The position numbers and the translations under genes are program-made. Below are positions 17,791 to 26,597 of a stretch of DNA of 64,000 bases, piece by piece. Where the stretch lies: positions 806,001 through 870,000 of the forward strand of contig NZ_JBHMEZ010000003.1 in assembly GCF_042427615.1 (NCBI RefSeq). Direction: 5' to 3'. Source of the DNA: Formosa undariae (GTDB taxonomy: Bacteria; Bacteroidota; Bacteroidia; Flavobacteriales; Flavobacteriaceae). The notes beneath the pieces are model-generated. The model saw only the letters and a list, made by a program, of their open reading frames with translations, ran no database searches and was not told the DNA's origin. Position 1 is the first letter of the stretch. Each line of letters starts with the position of its first letter.

Positions 17791-18108
17791 TTATAACTTT
17801 TGTAGGTAATTAGTTATGGTATTTAATATAGATTCAAATTGATCGTTTAGGGTTGTATTACCCTGAAGTAAATTTTCTTCAAACGCTACAGCAATCTCAT
17901 AACTTTTCTCAAGCCCTAAAATACTAATTTTATGCTTAAGTTTATGAACATTCTCTGCTGTTAATTTAAAATTTCGGGCATTTAAATTTACGTAGTATAC
18001 CGTTTTCTCCTCAGGAAACTCTAATTTTATAATGTCTATAAGTTTCTGTTCGAAGGCTAAATCGCCACCAGACATACTTTTAATGTAAGATAAGTTAGGC
18101 TGTTCCAT
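17791..18108 (-). CDS. Hpt (histidine phosphotransfer) protein
   Basis: A 105-residue all-helical protein with the Hpt signature around residue 55 (AENVHKLKHKISILGLEKSYE); His55 is the likely phosphorylated residue (HxLK). It overlaps the end of the upstream kinase by 14 nt and abuts the LytTR gene. Its presence predicts a kinase-receiver-Hpt-receiver route, with the CheY-like protein at the head of the operon as the first receiver and LytTR (and perhaps the receiver-GT2 fusion) as the final acceptors. The route itself is inferred. Confidence 0.8.
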   Translation of the reverse strand: MEQPNLSYIKSMSGGDLAFEQKLIDIIKLEFPEEKTVYYVNLNARNFKLTAENVHKLKHKISILGLEKSYEIAVAFEENLLQGNTTLNDQFESILNTITNYLQKL

Positions 18109-19162
18109 GAGGTTCTTTTTTTAAAGTGAAGTAAAATGTAGTGCCTTTACCAACGGTAGATTCTAACCAAATTTCGCCTTCGAATAGGAGCACTATTTTC
18201 TTGACAATAGATAAACCTATCCCTGTAGATGTGGGGGTGTTTTCTAGTTTTTTAAAGGTTTCAAAAATCTTTTCAAAATAGATCTTGTCTATTCCTTTAC
18301 CATTATCTTGTATGTAGAATTGCCAGTACTTATCTTTATCTTCAAACCCAACTTCGATACGTCCTTTCTCTTTATCGTTATATGTTATGGCATTGGTAAT
18401 TAAATTCTGAAACAATTGTTGCAATCTATATTTATCTCCTTTTACTACTGGTAAACGTTGCTTTTTTTGAATTGAAATATGCTCTGGAATTTCTATAATA
18501 TCCAATATATCGTAATAGAGTTTATCGACATCGACTCTATAAAACTCTACCTTATTTTTACTTATGGTTGAATATTCTAAAATACCATTAATTAGTAAGT
18601 CCATTTTTTCGACATTATTCCTAATTAAGTCTAAATTCTCTTTTCCTTTGGTATCTACAACAGCCTCATAATCTTCTTTTAACCATGCCGTTAACGCATC
18701 AATACTACGTAATGGCGATTTTAAATCGTGAGAGACCATGTGCGCATAATCGCTAAGCTCCTGATTTTGGTATGCGAGTTCGCTAAATAATTCTTCGCGT
18801 TCTTTGTTTATTAAAATGATTTCGTTTGTCTGGTTTTCAATAAACTCAACCAATTTTATACCATCTAATTCCTTATTATCTGCACTTTTTTGTTCTGGAA
18901 GTTCGTAAAATTTCAAGGTTTCAATAACACGCTTTAGCTTCTTAATAACGTCTTGTTGTGCTTGAGCCTCTTGTCGCAATTGTAGATTAGCATCAAACAA
19001 TTCATCCGAACTCAATCCCATAGCCCGTTGTTGCATGCCATATTGCTCATCGAAATTATTGTACGAGCGATTAACAGCATCTAGAAATGGCTCTAAATCC
19101 TTATCGGATGCCTGCACATCGCTTAAATATTTCCGTATTTGTCTTTTTAATAAAGAATTCAT
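18095..19162 (-). CDS. Cytosolic sensor histidine kinase paired with the FIST gene
   Basis: 355 residues, no membrane helix. Residues 1-130 are helical and coiled-coil rich (SSDELFDANLQLRQEAQAQQ). HisKA holds His145 in YAHMVSHDLKSPLRS. The HATPase has NLITNAITYNDK, DNGKGIDKIYFEKIFETF and STGIGLSIVKKI. It lacks a receiver. The start overlaps the FIST gene stop by one base, and such kinases commonly sit directly after FIST sensors, so the FIST protein is its likely regulator. The 3' end overlaps the Hpt gene. Confidence 0.9.
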   Translation of the reverse strand: MNSLLKRQIRKYLSDVQASDKDLEPFLDAVNRSYNNFDEQYGMQQRAMGLSSDELFDANLQLRQEAQAQQDVIKKLKRVIETLKFYELPEQKSADNKELDGIKLVEFIENQTNEIILINKEREELFSELAYQNQELSDYAHMVSHDLKSPLRSIDALTAWLKEDYEAVVDTKGKENLDLIRNNVEKMDLLINGILEYSTISKNKVEFYRVDVDKLYYDILDIIEIPEHISIQKKQRLPVVKGDKYRLQQLFQNLITNAITYNDKEKGRIEVGFEDKDKYWQFYIQDNGKGIDKIYFEKIFETFKKLENTPTSTGIGLSIVKKIVLLFEGEIWLESTVGKGTTFYFTLKKEPHGTA

Positions 19163-20292
19163 TATTCGCTTATTAGCGTTATGGTCATGGTTTGATTATG
19201 TAACTGACAGTTGTTTTCACCATGAAATGGGGCAATTTCACCATAAGAATAGAATCCAGAAATAGTGGTATCGTTGCCTACAACAGCCACAACTTCGTCT
19301 ATTTCTTCTTCTACGCGCTGATCTAAAATTAATTTTCTACCAATACAACTTACCAAAAGCGCCAACTCTGGTTTATTTTTTCTTAATTCTAAAGCTTGTC
19401 TCGCAGCCCGTTCTGAAGCATTGGCAATATTATCTACATTTGTCATCATTAACTGCACTTTAGCATTTTGGGTGATATCACCTGCTAAAACAATGGCATT
19501 TTCAGCTTCATTAATATTTAAAATACTTCTAACTATAGATTGATTTTCATCTTCTGTGGTTACATTAAGTGGATATAACAAGGCCGCTCCAGGCAACGCT
19601 TTAGATTTTTCGCCTAAATATTTCTTATACAAATCTAAAGCCGGTAAGTTGTCTAACTCGTATAAGACATTCCCTTCAGATTTTGTTACGGTACGCTCTG
19701 GCCCAAAAGGTGTCCAGCCGCCATGAATTGAGAATGTAACTTCTAAAGTTTCACCATAAAAACCAACAGCTACAATTTCTCCAGGTTTAGGATTCTCGTT
19801 ATAAGCGGCAAGGGTTTTCTCGAATCTGGCTTCGTCACCACAAAGTCCACCAGTGATTAAAACATTATTTTCGGTCCCGGCATTCATCCCCTTTGTTAAC
19901 TGACTACCGTTAATAAAACTGCCTTCGGAAATAACATAAATAAATTTTAAACCTGCTTGCGGAAACTGTTTAACAAGTTCTTTACCTGTTTTAAAACTAT
20001 CTAAATCCGCATGTAAAACATTACTTGTTTTTATTAAAAAATGACTTTTTTCTAACTCTAATGCTGTAAGTGAAATACTTTCGTCATCTACCGTACCACC
20101 AGCTATATCGCCACAAGTCGATCCGAAAACAATATGTCCGTCAGGAAAAAGATTTTTAATATCGCTATAAATACTGGGATCTTCTAATTGGAATCTATTT
20201 CCGAAAGCCAATACCAATGGATTTTTTAAATCTTGTTTAGGCGATAAATACTCCCACGTATCTCCTTTCTTTTTTAATTGAACCGTTTTCAT
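19162..20292 (-). CDS. FIST-domain sensor protein (possible NosP-type NO sensor)
   Basis: 376 residues with FIST_N (NPLVLAFGNRFQLEDPSIYS, HIVFGSTCGDIAGGTV) and FIST_C (YLGEKSKALPGAALLYPL, RAARQALELRKNKPELALLV). FIST proteins are sensory partners of kinases and cyclases; a subset called NosP are haem proteins that sense nitric oxide and inhibit a partner kinase. Here the gene sits between two kinase genes in an operon that also carries H-NOX, the other bacterial NO-sensor family. Whether this FIST protein binds haem cannot be decided from sequence by eye; an amino-acid or other small ligand is possible. Confidence 0.82.
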   Translation of the reverse strand: MKTVQLKKKGDTWEYLSPKQDLKNPLVLAFGNRFQLEDPSIYSDIKNLFPDGHIVFGSTCGDIAGGTVDDESISLTALELEKSHFLIKTSNVLHADLDSFKTGKELVKQFPQAGLKFIYVISEGSFINGSQLTKGMNAGTENNVLITGGLCGDEARFEKTLAAYNENPKPGEIVAVGFYGETLEVTFSIHGGWTPFGPERTVTKSEGNVLYELDNLPALDLYKKYLGEKSKALPGAALLYPLNVTTEDENQSIVRSILNINEAENAIVLAGDITQNAKVQLMMTNVDNIANASERAARQALELRKNKPELALLVSCIGRKLILDQRVEEEIDEVVAVVGNDTTISGFYSYGEIAPFHGENNCQLHNQTMTITLISE

Positions 20293-20294
20293 TT

Positions 20295-22271
20295 TTATTT
20301 TTTTAATGTAAAATAGAATGTTGTACCCGCTTCAACCTGACTATCTAACCAAATTTCACCCTCGTGTAACTCGACAATTTTTTTAACTATAGACAATCCT
20401 ATTCCTGTAGATTCTTTACTTTTATTTAAAGCGTGAAAGATTTTAAATATTTTATGATGGAATTTTTTATCGATTCCAACCCCATTATCTTTTATAGAAA
20501 ATTTATAATGGGTGTCTATGTCTTCAAAATCAATCTCGATATACCCAGTCTCCTTTTCAATAAATTTGATGGCATTACTTATTAGGTTTTGAAAAACCTG
20601 TTGCAGTTTCGTTTTATTACCAACTACAATGGGTAAAGTATTTAATACCCGCACCTGGATATGCTCTGGCACGTAAAATAATTGAATGACATCTGCGACC
20701 ATTTTTTCGAGATCGACATGGGTTGTAAGATTTTCCTCGGAACCAATACTAGAATATTCCAAAACATCTGTAATTAGTTGTTCCATTTTTTCTAAAGTAT
20801 CTTCTATAAGCGCAAAATTTTGCAGACTCATATCATCCAGCTTTCCTACATTATCGGACTTTAACCATGAGACTAATGCATTTATACTACGTAAAGGCGA
20901 TTTTAAATCGTGAGAGACCACATGGGCATATTCATGTAACTCATCATTACTTTTTTCTATTTTTTTTAATAAGTGTTCTTTTTGGAGTTGCAGGTTTTTA
21001 ATATCTGTAAAATCAAAATTCACACCAATTGACCCAGATATATTACCTTTTAAATCGTAATTGGGTGCTGCACTTACCAGCCAATATTTAATTTTGCCTT
21101 GTTTATTTTTAATTCGCAATTCGTAAGAATCTGTTTTACCTTGTTTTCGTTCAGAAACTTTAGTTTTCAAAATATCTCTATCGGCTTGAGAAGGCAATAA
21201 ATCTTTCCCCTTAACACCTATAAGCTCTTCTTTGGAATAACCAGTCATATCTATAAAACTCTGATTCACCATTAAAATCCGATCTTGTTTATCGAGCTCT
21301 ACCAACCCTAAATTCATATTAGAAATTATGCTGGAATACTTTTGTTTTTCGGCTTCTAAACTTTTACTATATGTTCGGTTTAAGGTGACATCTTTAAAGG
21401 TCCACAGATATCCTTTCGACACACCTTCTTCTACAATTGGCAGGTAATCACGTTCTAAAATCTTGCCATCAATCATTTCTAATTCATCGCCTAAAACGGT
21501 TTCCTTTTTATCGTCTATATCACGCATACGTTTTAAAAACGCTTCCGGATCCTTAAATGAAACACTATTTTGTTCGGCAGCTGTTTTACAGTTCTTCCCA
21601 ATTAAATCTGTAGGCGACACATCGATATTAAATAGTTGTGTAAACTTTTTATTAGTCAGCACAATGCGTCTATTTTCATCTTCCAAAACAACACCACTGT
21701 CTAAATTAAGAATTAATGTGGCTAATCTATTTTCGGACTCTCTAAGCCTGTTTTCACTCGCTTTCTGCTTAGTTATATCCCTAACAATTCCTTGTGCAGC
21801 AACCGCAACGCCTTGATCGTAAATTACACTAGCATTAATATGCACTAAAATATGCCTATTATTTCCCGTTATAATCTTAACATGAAAGTCCGTTAAAATA
21901 CCATCTCTAAATAAGTTTTCAAACGATATTTTAACCCGTTCGATTTCACTAGGATGCACCATCTTAATCAGATTAAAATACTCATCTTTATATGTATAAC
22001 CAAGTAAATCTTCTGCGGCATCATTCATTTTCAAAATATTACCTACCAAATCGATAATGACATAAGAGTCTACAATATTTTCGAAAACCCCTTGCAACTG
22101 AGAATCTGTTCTGGTTAATAATGCTTCTAAATCTTTATTAGATTTTTGTAATTTTTGATTGACCTCGTAAAGTTCGGCTGCTTTATTTTCTAATATTTTC
22201 TCCGCTTGTTTTCTCGCAGCACGTTCCCGTTCAAGCGCACGTTTTAATATATCGATTTGCTGCTGACTCAT
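20295..22271 (-). CDS. Three-PAS sensor histidine kinase paired with H-NOX
   Basis: 658 residues, cytosolic. N-terminal coiled coil 5-55 (RALERERAARKQAEKILENK); PAS1 about 58-170 (DSYVIIDLVGNILKMNDAA); PAS2 about 182-300 (SGVVLEDENRRIVLTNKKFT); PAS3 about 312-428 (GLVELDKQDRILMVNQSFID). HisKA has His454 in YAHVVSHDLKSPLRS, and the HATPase ends TGIGLSIVKKI. Its start overlaps the H-NOX gene stop. Kinases with this RERAARKQAE coiled coil often follow H-NOX genes, so H-NOX is the likely input. No receiver is fused, so phosphate must pass to the operon's CheY-like protein or LytTR. Confidence 0.9.
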   Translation of the reverse strand: MSQQQIDILKRALERERAARKQAEKILENKAAELYEVNQKLQKSNKDLEALLTRTDSQLQGVFENIVDSYVIIDLVGNILKMNDAAEDLLGYTYKDEYFNLIKMVHPSEIERVKISFENLFRDGILTDFHVKIITGNNRHILVHINASVIYDQGVAVAAQGIVRDITKQKASENRLRESENRLATLILNLDSGVVLEDENRRIVLTNKKFTQLFNIDVSPTDLIGKNCKTAAEQNSVSFKDPEAFLKRMRDIDDKKETVLGDELEMIDGKILERDYLPIVEEGVSKGYLWTFKDVTLNRTYSKSLEAEKQKYSSIISNMNLGLVELDKQDRILMVNQSFIDMTGYSKEELIGVKGKDLLPSQADRDILKTKVSERKQGKTDSYELRIKNKQGKIKYWLVSAAPNYDLKGNISGSIGVNFDFTDIKNLQLQKEHLLKKIEKSNDELHEYAHVVSHDLKSPLRSINALVSWLKSDNVGKLDDMSLQNFALIEDTLEKMEQLITDVLEYSSIGSEENLTTHVDLEKMVADVIQLFYVPEHIQVRVLNTLPIVVGNKTKLQQVFQNLISNAIKFIEKETGYIEIDFEDIDTHYKFSIKDNGVGIDKKFHHKIFKIFHALNKSKESTGIGLSIVKKIVELHEGEIWLDSQVEAGTTFYFTLKK

Positions 22272-22810
22272 TAGTTCTTCTGAATTATAAACTTAACTTC
22301 GGTACCATCTTTTTTAATTTTTTCAAGCTGAATTGTAGCAGTTGAATTAAAATGCTCAAAAGTTTTATTCATTAATCCCAATCCGAAATAATGCATAGAT
22401 TTGCTAGATTTATAAATCATTACCAGCGAATTTTCTGTTTTCTCTATCACTTCAAAATTAGGTAATTCTGCATCTGGATAGATTTTTCTAACTTCTATAT
22501 GAATATGATTTTCTATAGAGGCTAACATCTCTATAGGGTCTTTGTAAGAATCAATTAACCCTGGATAACTTTCTGCTAATACAGCAAAAAAATGTTCAGC
22601 ATATACGAGTAATAAATCGTCTATAGAAATATTTGTATTTTGACTTAAATGCTGTAAAAGTTGAAGCATTTCTGAAAACTGATATGTACCTACAGAGGTG
22701 TAAACACCATTAGACTCTAAATTAGATTCGGTTATAATTTTATCGACCATTTCTAATCCAAATTTAGCCTCTACTAAATCCAAAAACTCAGTAAATACGA
22801 TACCTTTCAT
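22271..22810 (-). CDS. H-NOX (haem NO-binding) domain protein
   Basis: 179 residues, the normal length for a stand-alone H-NOX. N-terminal MKGIVFTEFLDLVEAKFG and YTSVGTYQFSEMLQLLQHLS are typical. By spacing to the conserved Pro (H-x12-P as in soluble guanylate cyclase beta1 and Tar4 H-NOX), the haem ligand is His104 in HIEVRKIYPDAELP. The haem-propionate motif YxSxR appears as Tyr133-Lys-Ser135-Ser-Lys137, so the Arg is replaced by Lys. Haem binding is therefore likely but possibly weaker or altered. It follows the CheY-like gene by one base and overlaps the three-PAS kinase, its presumed partner. Confidence 0.85.
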   Translation of the reverse strand: MKGIVFTEFLDLVEAKFGLEMVDKIITESNLESNGVYTSVGTYQFSEMLQLLQHLSQNTNISIDDLLLVYAEHFFAVLAESYPGLIDSYKDPIEMLASIENHIHIEVRKIYPDAELPNFEVIEKTENSLVMIYKSSKSMHYFGLGLMNKTFEHFNSTATIQLEKIKKDGTEVKFIIQKN

Positions 22811-22811
22811 A

Positions 22812-23222
22812 TTACATTTTCTTTAATTCATTAATACTCCAATATCCTAATAATTTTTCAATTTTTGAAACATATTCCTCATATTTTAAAGGCTTAAGCA
22901 CATAACCTGCTATGCCAATTTCGTAACATGCTAATAAATCACGCTGATTGCTTGACGTGGTCAGGATTATTGTAGGAACATATTTTAAAGTAGGATCGTT
23001 TTTTAGAATACCCAAGAATTCGATACCATTTATTTTTGGCATATTTAAATCCAGTAATATAATGTCGGGTATATTATCTTTTTGTGCGAGTAAGTTTAAC
23101 GCATCTTCACCATTATTGGCTTCTATAATTTTATGAGGTAATTCTAGCGATGAAATTGCCCTGTTTAATTTCATGACTTCAATCATGTCATCTTCTATTA
23201 ATAATATTTTAAGCGTTTTCAT
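22812..23222 (-). CDS. Stand-alone CheY/Rcp1-like receiver
   Basis: 137-residue single receiver with acidic pair Glu-Asp-Asp at 10-12, phospho-acceptor Asp58 (IILLDLNMPKINGIEFL), Thr in IILTTSSN and Lys in YVLKPLKYEEY. There is no output domain. It is first in the relay operon, preceded by a canonical -7-like element and a strong LytTR-type tandem box (site E). Likely a phosphate shuttle or sink between the kinases and Hpt. The start was set two residues into the longest frame, where the receiver strand begins. Confidence 0.9.
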   Translation of the reverse strand: MKTLKILLIEDDMIEVMKLNRAISSLELPHKIIEANNGEDALNLLAQKDNIPDIILLDLNMPKINGIEFLGILKNDPTLKYVPTIILTTSSNQRDLLACYEIGIAGYVLKPLKYEEYVSKIEKLLGYWSINELKKM

Positions 23223-23248
23223 TAACATACCATTTTTCTTAAAAAAAA

Positions 23249-23256
23249 TAAAGATA
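23249..23256 (-). promoter_or_regulatory. -7-like element of the phosphorelay operon
   Basis: TATCTTTA on the minus strand (one mismatch from TAnnTTTG), 27 nt before the start and 53 nt from the proximal LytTR-type box, the same distance as for the T9SS protein gene. Confidence 0.45.
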
Positions 23257-23308
23257 TTACTATTGCTTCAAACTGATTTGTCTTTTAGATAAGCTTTGTA
23301 TTAATGTA

Positions 23309-23339
23309 GATGAATGGTCACTAAGTATAGACGAATGGT
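23309..23339 (-). promoter_or_regulatory. LytTR-type tandem box, site E (autoregulation)
   Basis: Two near-perfect copies, GATGAATGGT at 23309-23318 and GACGAATGGT at 23330-23339, both preceded by TRTA, exactly 21 nt apart. This is the strongest of the five sites and lies 87 nt upstream of the relay operon that encodes the LytTR regulator. Confidence 0.8.
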
Positions 23340-23620
23340 TTTATAGAAATATGCTAGTGTTCCATTTTGGACTAAAAACAATAAAAGAAGGCCCTAGATT
23401 ATGCCCTTTTTTAATTCTCACAGACTTTTTACGTGAAGGCTTTAAAGTAGTGCCTATCCGTGTTTTCAAGAGTTTTACACGAGGTTATTGGCAATAAATT
23501 ATTTTCAGAATGCGTTAATCATTAATCGATTTTAAAAACGAATAAAAAGGGAGAATTTAAAATCTATGCATACGAATTTCAGTCTCCATTTACCTTAGAG
23601 ACAAAACTTTATACAAAAGC
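23340..23620. other. Gene-free spacer
   Basis: About 280 nt between site E and the terminator of the protease gene. No credible ORF, RNA or repeat was seen. Confidence 0.4.
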
Positions 23621-23657
23621 AAAACTCATTTAAGTCTAGTGTACTAAAATGAGTTTA
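23621..23657 (-). terminator. Intrinsic terminator of the cysteine protease gene
   Basis: AAACTCATTT pairs with AAATGAGTTT across a 13-nt loop. On the minus strand it follows the stop codon directly and runs into TTTTGCTTTTG. Confidence 0.55.
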
Positions 23658-24593
23658 TAAATCGTAGGCCACAATCGCCGAACTAATTACACGAAACCCA
23701 GCTGTATCATCAGTCACATTATCAAATGCAGCATAATCAATCCAAACAAATCCGTTGTCTCCCCAAGCTTGCCCCCAAGAATTCACAACTTTAAAGGCAT
23801 TATTTTCGTTTGAATATCCTACAACTAACATGGCGTGGCAAACGCCTTCTACATCATAATCGACGTCATGCTCTTGGTATTTTGTTAGGCCATTTTCATC
23901 TGTTTTACCGAATTCAGAATCTAAAAAGGTTGAAATTAAGACAGGAGTTTGATTATTTAGCAAGGTTTTCATTTCTAATACCATATTATCGCCACTTAAA
24001 TACTTATAATCACTCATTTTATTTGGTTCGGCTTCTAAATCTTGATTTCCCGTAGGCTGAATATTACATGAACTATCTGAATAAGGAAATGATTCTAACG
24101 AAATTGCCCCCTTATCAATTAATAAATCTAAGGTGTTTTCGAATGAAGTACCTTCGCAAGTCCCCATCGTAATTTGATTATACGTATAAGCAGGACTCAT
24201 GATATTATCCGGATTATAAGATAAATCACCTGATTCTAGATGCTCTTGAAATGATTTTAAATAGTAAGTTGCTGCCCAAGACACACAAGATCCTTGTCTC
24301 CCCTGGTCTCCTATTGGAGGAAGAAACGACGACAAATCTAAAACTTCGGGTAGAGTTGTTGGAATTACCAGTGCCTCTAACACTTTATCTTCATCAAAAA
24401 CATAACTTCCATCTCCTGTACAATTAGAAGCTCCTGTAAAATATACCGTGCCATCTTCCGATGTAAATTGGGTCTCGGTAGACTCATAATCTATCGGATT
24501 TTGTTGCTCTACCGATAAATTATCATTAAAATCTGTAGCACAAGATGCCAATAAACAGGTTAATATTATACATATAAAGATTTGATTTTTCAT
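23655..24593 (-). CDS. Papain-like (C1A) cysteine protease lipoprotein
   Basis: 312 residues from the chosen start, which gives a lipoprotein signal (CIILTCLLASC, Cys18). The catalytic set is complete: oxyanion Gln97 and nucleophile Cys103 in DQGRQGSCVSWAATYYL, His253 in GVCHAMLVVGYS, Asn271 in KVVNSWGQAWGDNG. There is no long inhibitory propeptide, only about 75 residues before the core. Predicted to be anchored at the periplasmic or outer face. It stands alone between the relay operon and the tRNA. The longer frame starting at 24626 would put 11 polar residues before the signal and is unlikely. Confidence 0.88.
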   Translation of the reverse strand: MKNQIFICIILTCLLASCATDFNDNLSVEQQNPIDYESTETQFTSEDGTVYFTGASNCTGDGSYVFDEDKVLEALVIPTTLPEVLDLSSFLPPIGDQGRQGSCVSWAATYYLKSFQEHLESGDLSYNPDNIMSPAYTYNQITMGTCEGTSFENTLDLLIDKGAISLESFPYSDSSCNIQPTGNQDLEAEPNKMSDYKYLSGDNMVLEMKTLLNNQTPVLISTFLDSEFGKTDENGLTKYQEHDVDYDVEGVCHAMLVVGYSNENNAFKVVNSWGQAWGDNGFVWIDYAAFDNVTDDTAGFRVISSAIVAYDL

Positions 24594-24626
24594 GTTATGA
24601 TATTTTTTAGCGTCTTGATTAGACAA

Positions 24627-25234
24627 CGTATTTTTTAACTGAATTATTATACTTTCGTTAGCGCTCTCTTATGCCGAACAATAGATTTATGCAACATCTA
24701 TTTTAATAATACGGAATGTAAGATGATAGGTCTACTTTTTTTTTGAGTGTCATCGCTCATGGTGTTATAACCAGAAAGTAAATATTTTGCATTATTTTCT
24801 GTAACAATAAACTCTATTATTATAAAAAGGATACTCATTCCAATTAAAAGATAAATCCTAGATAATGTTGTAGAAGCGTATTAGATCAGCCTATTTAACA
24901 CCCTAAATTAGCAATTATTTTTCGATTATTCTCAAACTTTATTAATGTGCATTACGTAATAAAGAAGTCGCCTTAAACTAATTTCTGATTGTTTATCACC
25001 TATTGTATCAAATACAGAGATAGAAAATGAATTAAATTTAAGCCTTGATTTACTGGAAGAGAAATTACTGTAAATGGGTTTGAAAATTTCATATCAAACT
25101 GACTTGAAATAAACATAACGTGTTAATTGAAACTCAAATCTGACTAGAAAGTGCTTTAAACAACAACACAATATACGACCTATTGCACACCCAAATTTAG
25201 TTAAAAATGAACATTACAGAATGTGTTAAAAACA
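24627..25234. other. Gene-free spacer
   Basis: About 600 nt of AT-rich sequence upstream of the protease gene, with no frame that looks coding and no recognisable RNA or repeat. It should hold the protease promoter, which I could not place. Confidence 0.4.
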
Positions 25235-25270
25235 AAAAACACTGAAAATCAAAAGATTAACAGTGTTTTT
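25235..25270 (-). terminator. Terminator after tRNA-Pro
   Basis: AAAAACACTG pairs with CAGTGTTTTT around a 16-nt loop that can itself pair (ATC/GAT). T-runs lie on both sides, so it could stop transcription in either direction. Confidence 0.6.
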
Positions 25271-25292
25271 GTTTAACCTAAAACTAGGTTAG

Positions 25293-25367
25293 TCGGGGTG
25301 GCAGGATTCGAACCTGCGGCCTCCACGTCCCAAACGTGGCGCGATAACCGGGCTACGCTACACCCCG
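25293..25367 (-). tRNA. tRNA-Pro (UGG)
   Basis: 75 nt on the minus strand. The acceptor stem CGGGGTG pairs with CACCCCG, the T arm is GCAGGTTCGAATCCTGC, and the anticodon arm CCACG-TTTGGGA-CGTGG has anticodon TGG. The discriminator is A and CCA is not encoded. Confidence 0.95.
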
Positions 25368-25456
25368 AAAAATTATCGAGGTGCAAATATACATGTTTTA
25401 TTCAAAAATCAACTATATTTTTTAGTAAATTGTAACTAAATTTTAAAATAATTATC

Positions 25457-26563
25457 ATGACCTACATAAAGCGCTTGTTATCAATAGTTTTATTTCTTCA
25501 TTTTACAGCTTGTGCCCAAGATAAAAAATCATCTTTAAACGATTATGCCTTCGAAACTATAGTTTCCGACCTAAATAATCCTTGGGGGTTTGTGTTTCTT
25601 CCTGACTCGTCTATGCTTATAACAGAGAAATCTGGTGAATTAATTCATTTTAAAGATGGTAAGAACATTAATATTTCAGGATTACCTGCAATTAAACAAT
25701 TAGGACAAGGTGGATTATTAGATATTGCTTTACACCCTAATTATAAAGATAATGGTTGGATTTATTTCACTTACGCTTCTGCAGAAGGAGCAGGTTCTGG
25801 TGCAAATACGGCACTTATGCGAGCAAAAATCAGTAATAACACTCTAACTAATAAAGAACTCCTTTATAAGGCAACTCCAAACTTTAGCGGTGGTAATCAT
25901 TTTGGTTCTCGTATTATTTTCGATAAAAACAATTACCTATTCTTTAGTATTGGAGAACGTGGTGAGCGCGACGAAAATCCTCAGGACATCACCAAAGATG
26001 GTGGTAAAATCTACCGCTTAAACGACGATGGATCTATTCCGAAAGATAATCCATTCGTAAATTCTCCAAATGCTAAAACAGCCATTTATTCTTACGGACA
26101 TAGAAATCCGCAAGGCATGATTATGAATCCGGTAACAAACAAAATTTGGGCACACGAACATGGTCCAAAAGGCGGAGATGAAATTAATATTATATCGGCT
26201 GGAAAAAATTATGGTTGGCCATTAGTCACTTTTGGTATTAATTATTGGGGAACTTCGATTACAGATTACACAGAAAAAGAAGGTATGGAATCACCAATTC
26301 ATCACTGGACACCGTCTATTGCGCCTTCAGGGATGTGTTATGTAACCAGTGATAAATATGCCGACTGGAAAGGAAATGTATTAGTAGGCTCTTTAAAATT
26401 TCAATATGTAAACCGTTGTATTTTAAAAGGAAATAAAGTTGTAAAAGAAGAAAAACTATTACAAGATATCGGGCGTGTTCGCTCTATTGTCCAAGGTCCT
26501 GACGGTTATATTTACGTAGGTGTAGAAAATCTTGGAATAGTTAAAATTATTCCGAAGAATTAG
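25457..26563 (+). CDS. PQQ-dependent aldose sugar dehydrogenase-like lipoprotein
   Basis: 368 residues with a lipoprotein signal (LSIVLFLHFTACAQ, Cys19). Six-bladed propeller of the soluble glucose/sorbosone dehydrogenase (GSDH/Asd) family: NPWGFVFLPDSSMLITEKSG, LGQGGLLDIALHP, NHFGSRIIFD, IYSYGHRNPQGM, HEHGPKGGDEINI and NYGWP. The family oxidises aldoses with PQQ in the periplasm; the cofactor and substrate here are inferred. No PQQ biosynthesis genes lie in the window. It is followed 34 nt later by udk, probably in a separate functional unit. Confidence 0.88.
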   Translation: MTYIKRLLSIVLFLHFTACAQDKKSSLNDYAFETIVSDLNNPWGFVFLPDSSMLITEKSGELIHFKDGKNINISGLPAIKQLGQGGLLDIALHPNYKDNGWIYFTYASAEGAGSGANTALMRAKISNNTLTNKELLYKATPNFSGGNHFGSRIIFDKNNYLFFSIGERGERDENPQDITKDGGKIYRLNDDGSIPKDNPFVNSPNAKTAIYSYGHRNPQGMIMNPVTNKIWAHEHGPKGGDEINIISAGKNYGWPLVTFGINYWGTSITDYTEKEGMESPIHHWTPSIAPSGMCYVTSDKYADWKGNVLVGSLKFQYVNRCILKGNKVVKEEKLLQDIGRVRSIVQGPDGYIYVGVENLGIVKIIPKN

Positions 26564-26597
26564 CCTTAAATTTGTCCATTCATAAAACAAAAAATCA

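Noticed and set aside
22271..22810. H-NOX lacking its haem histidine
   Set aside because: A first alignment put Glu at the ligand position, but counting 13 residues back from the conserved Pro, as in soluble guanylate cyclase, gives His104, so the ligand is present.
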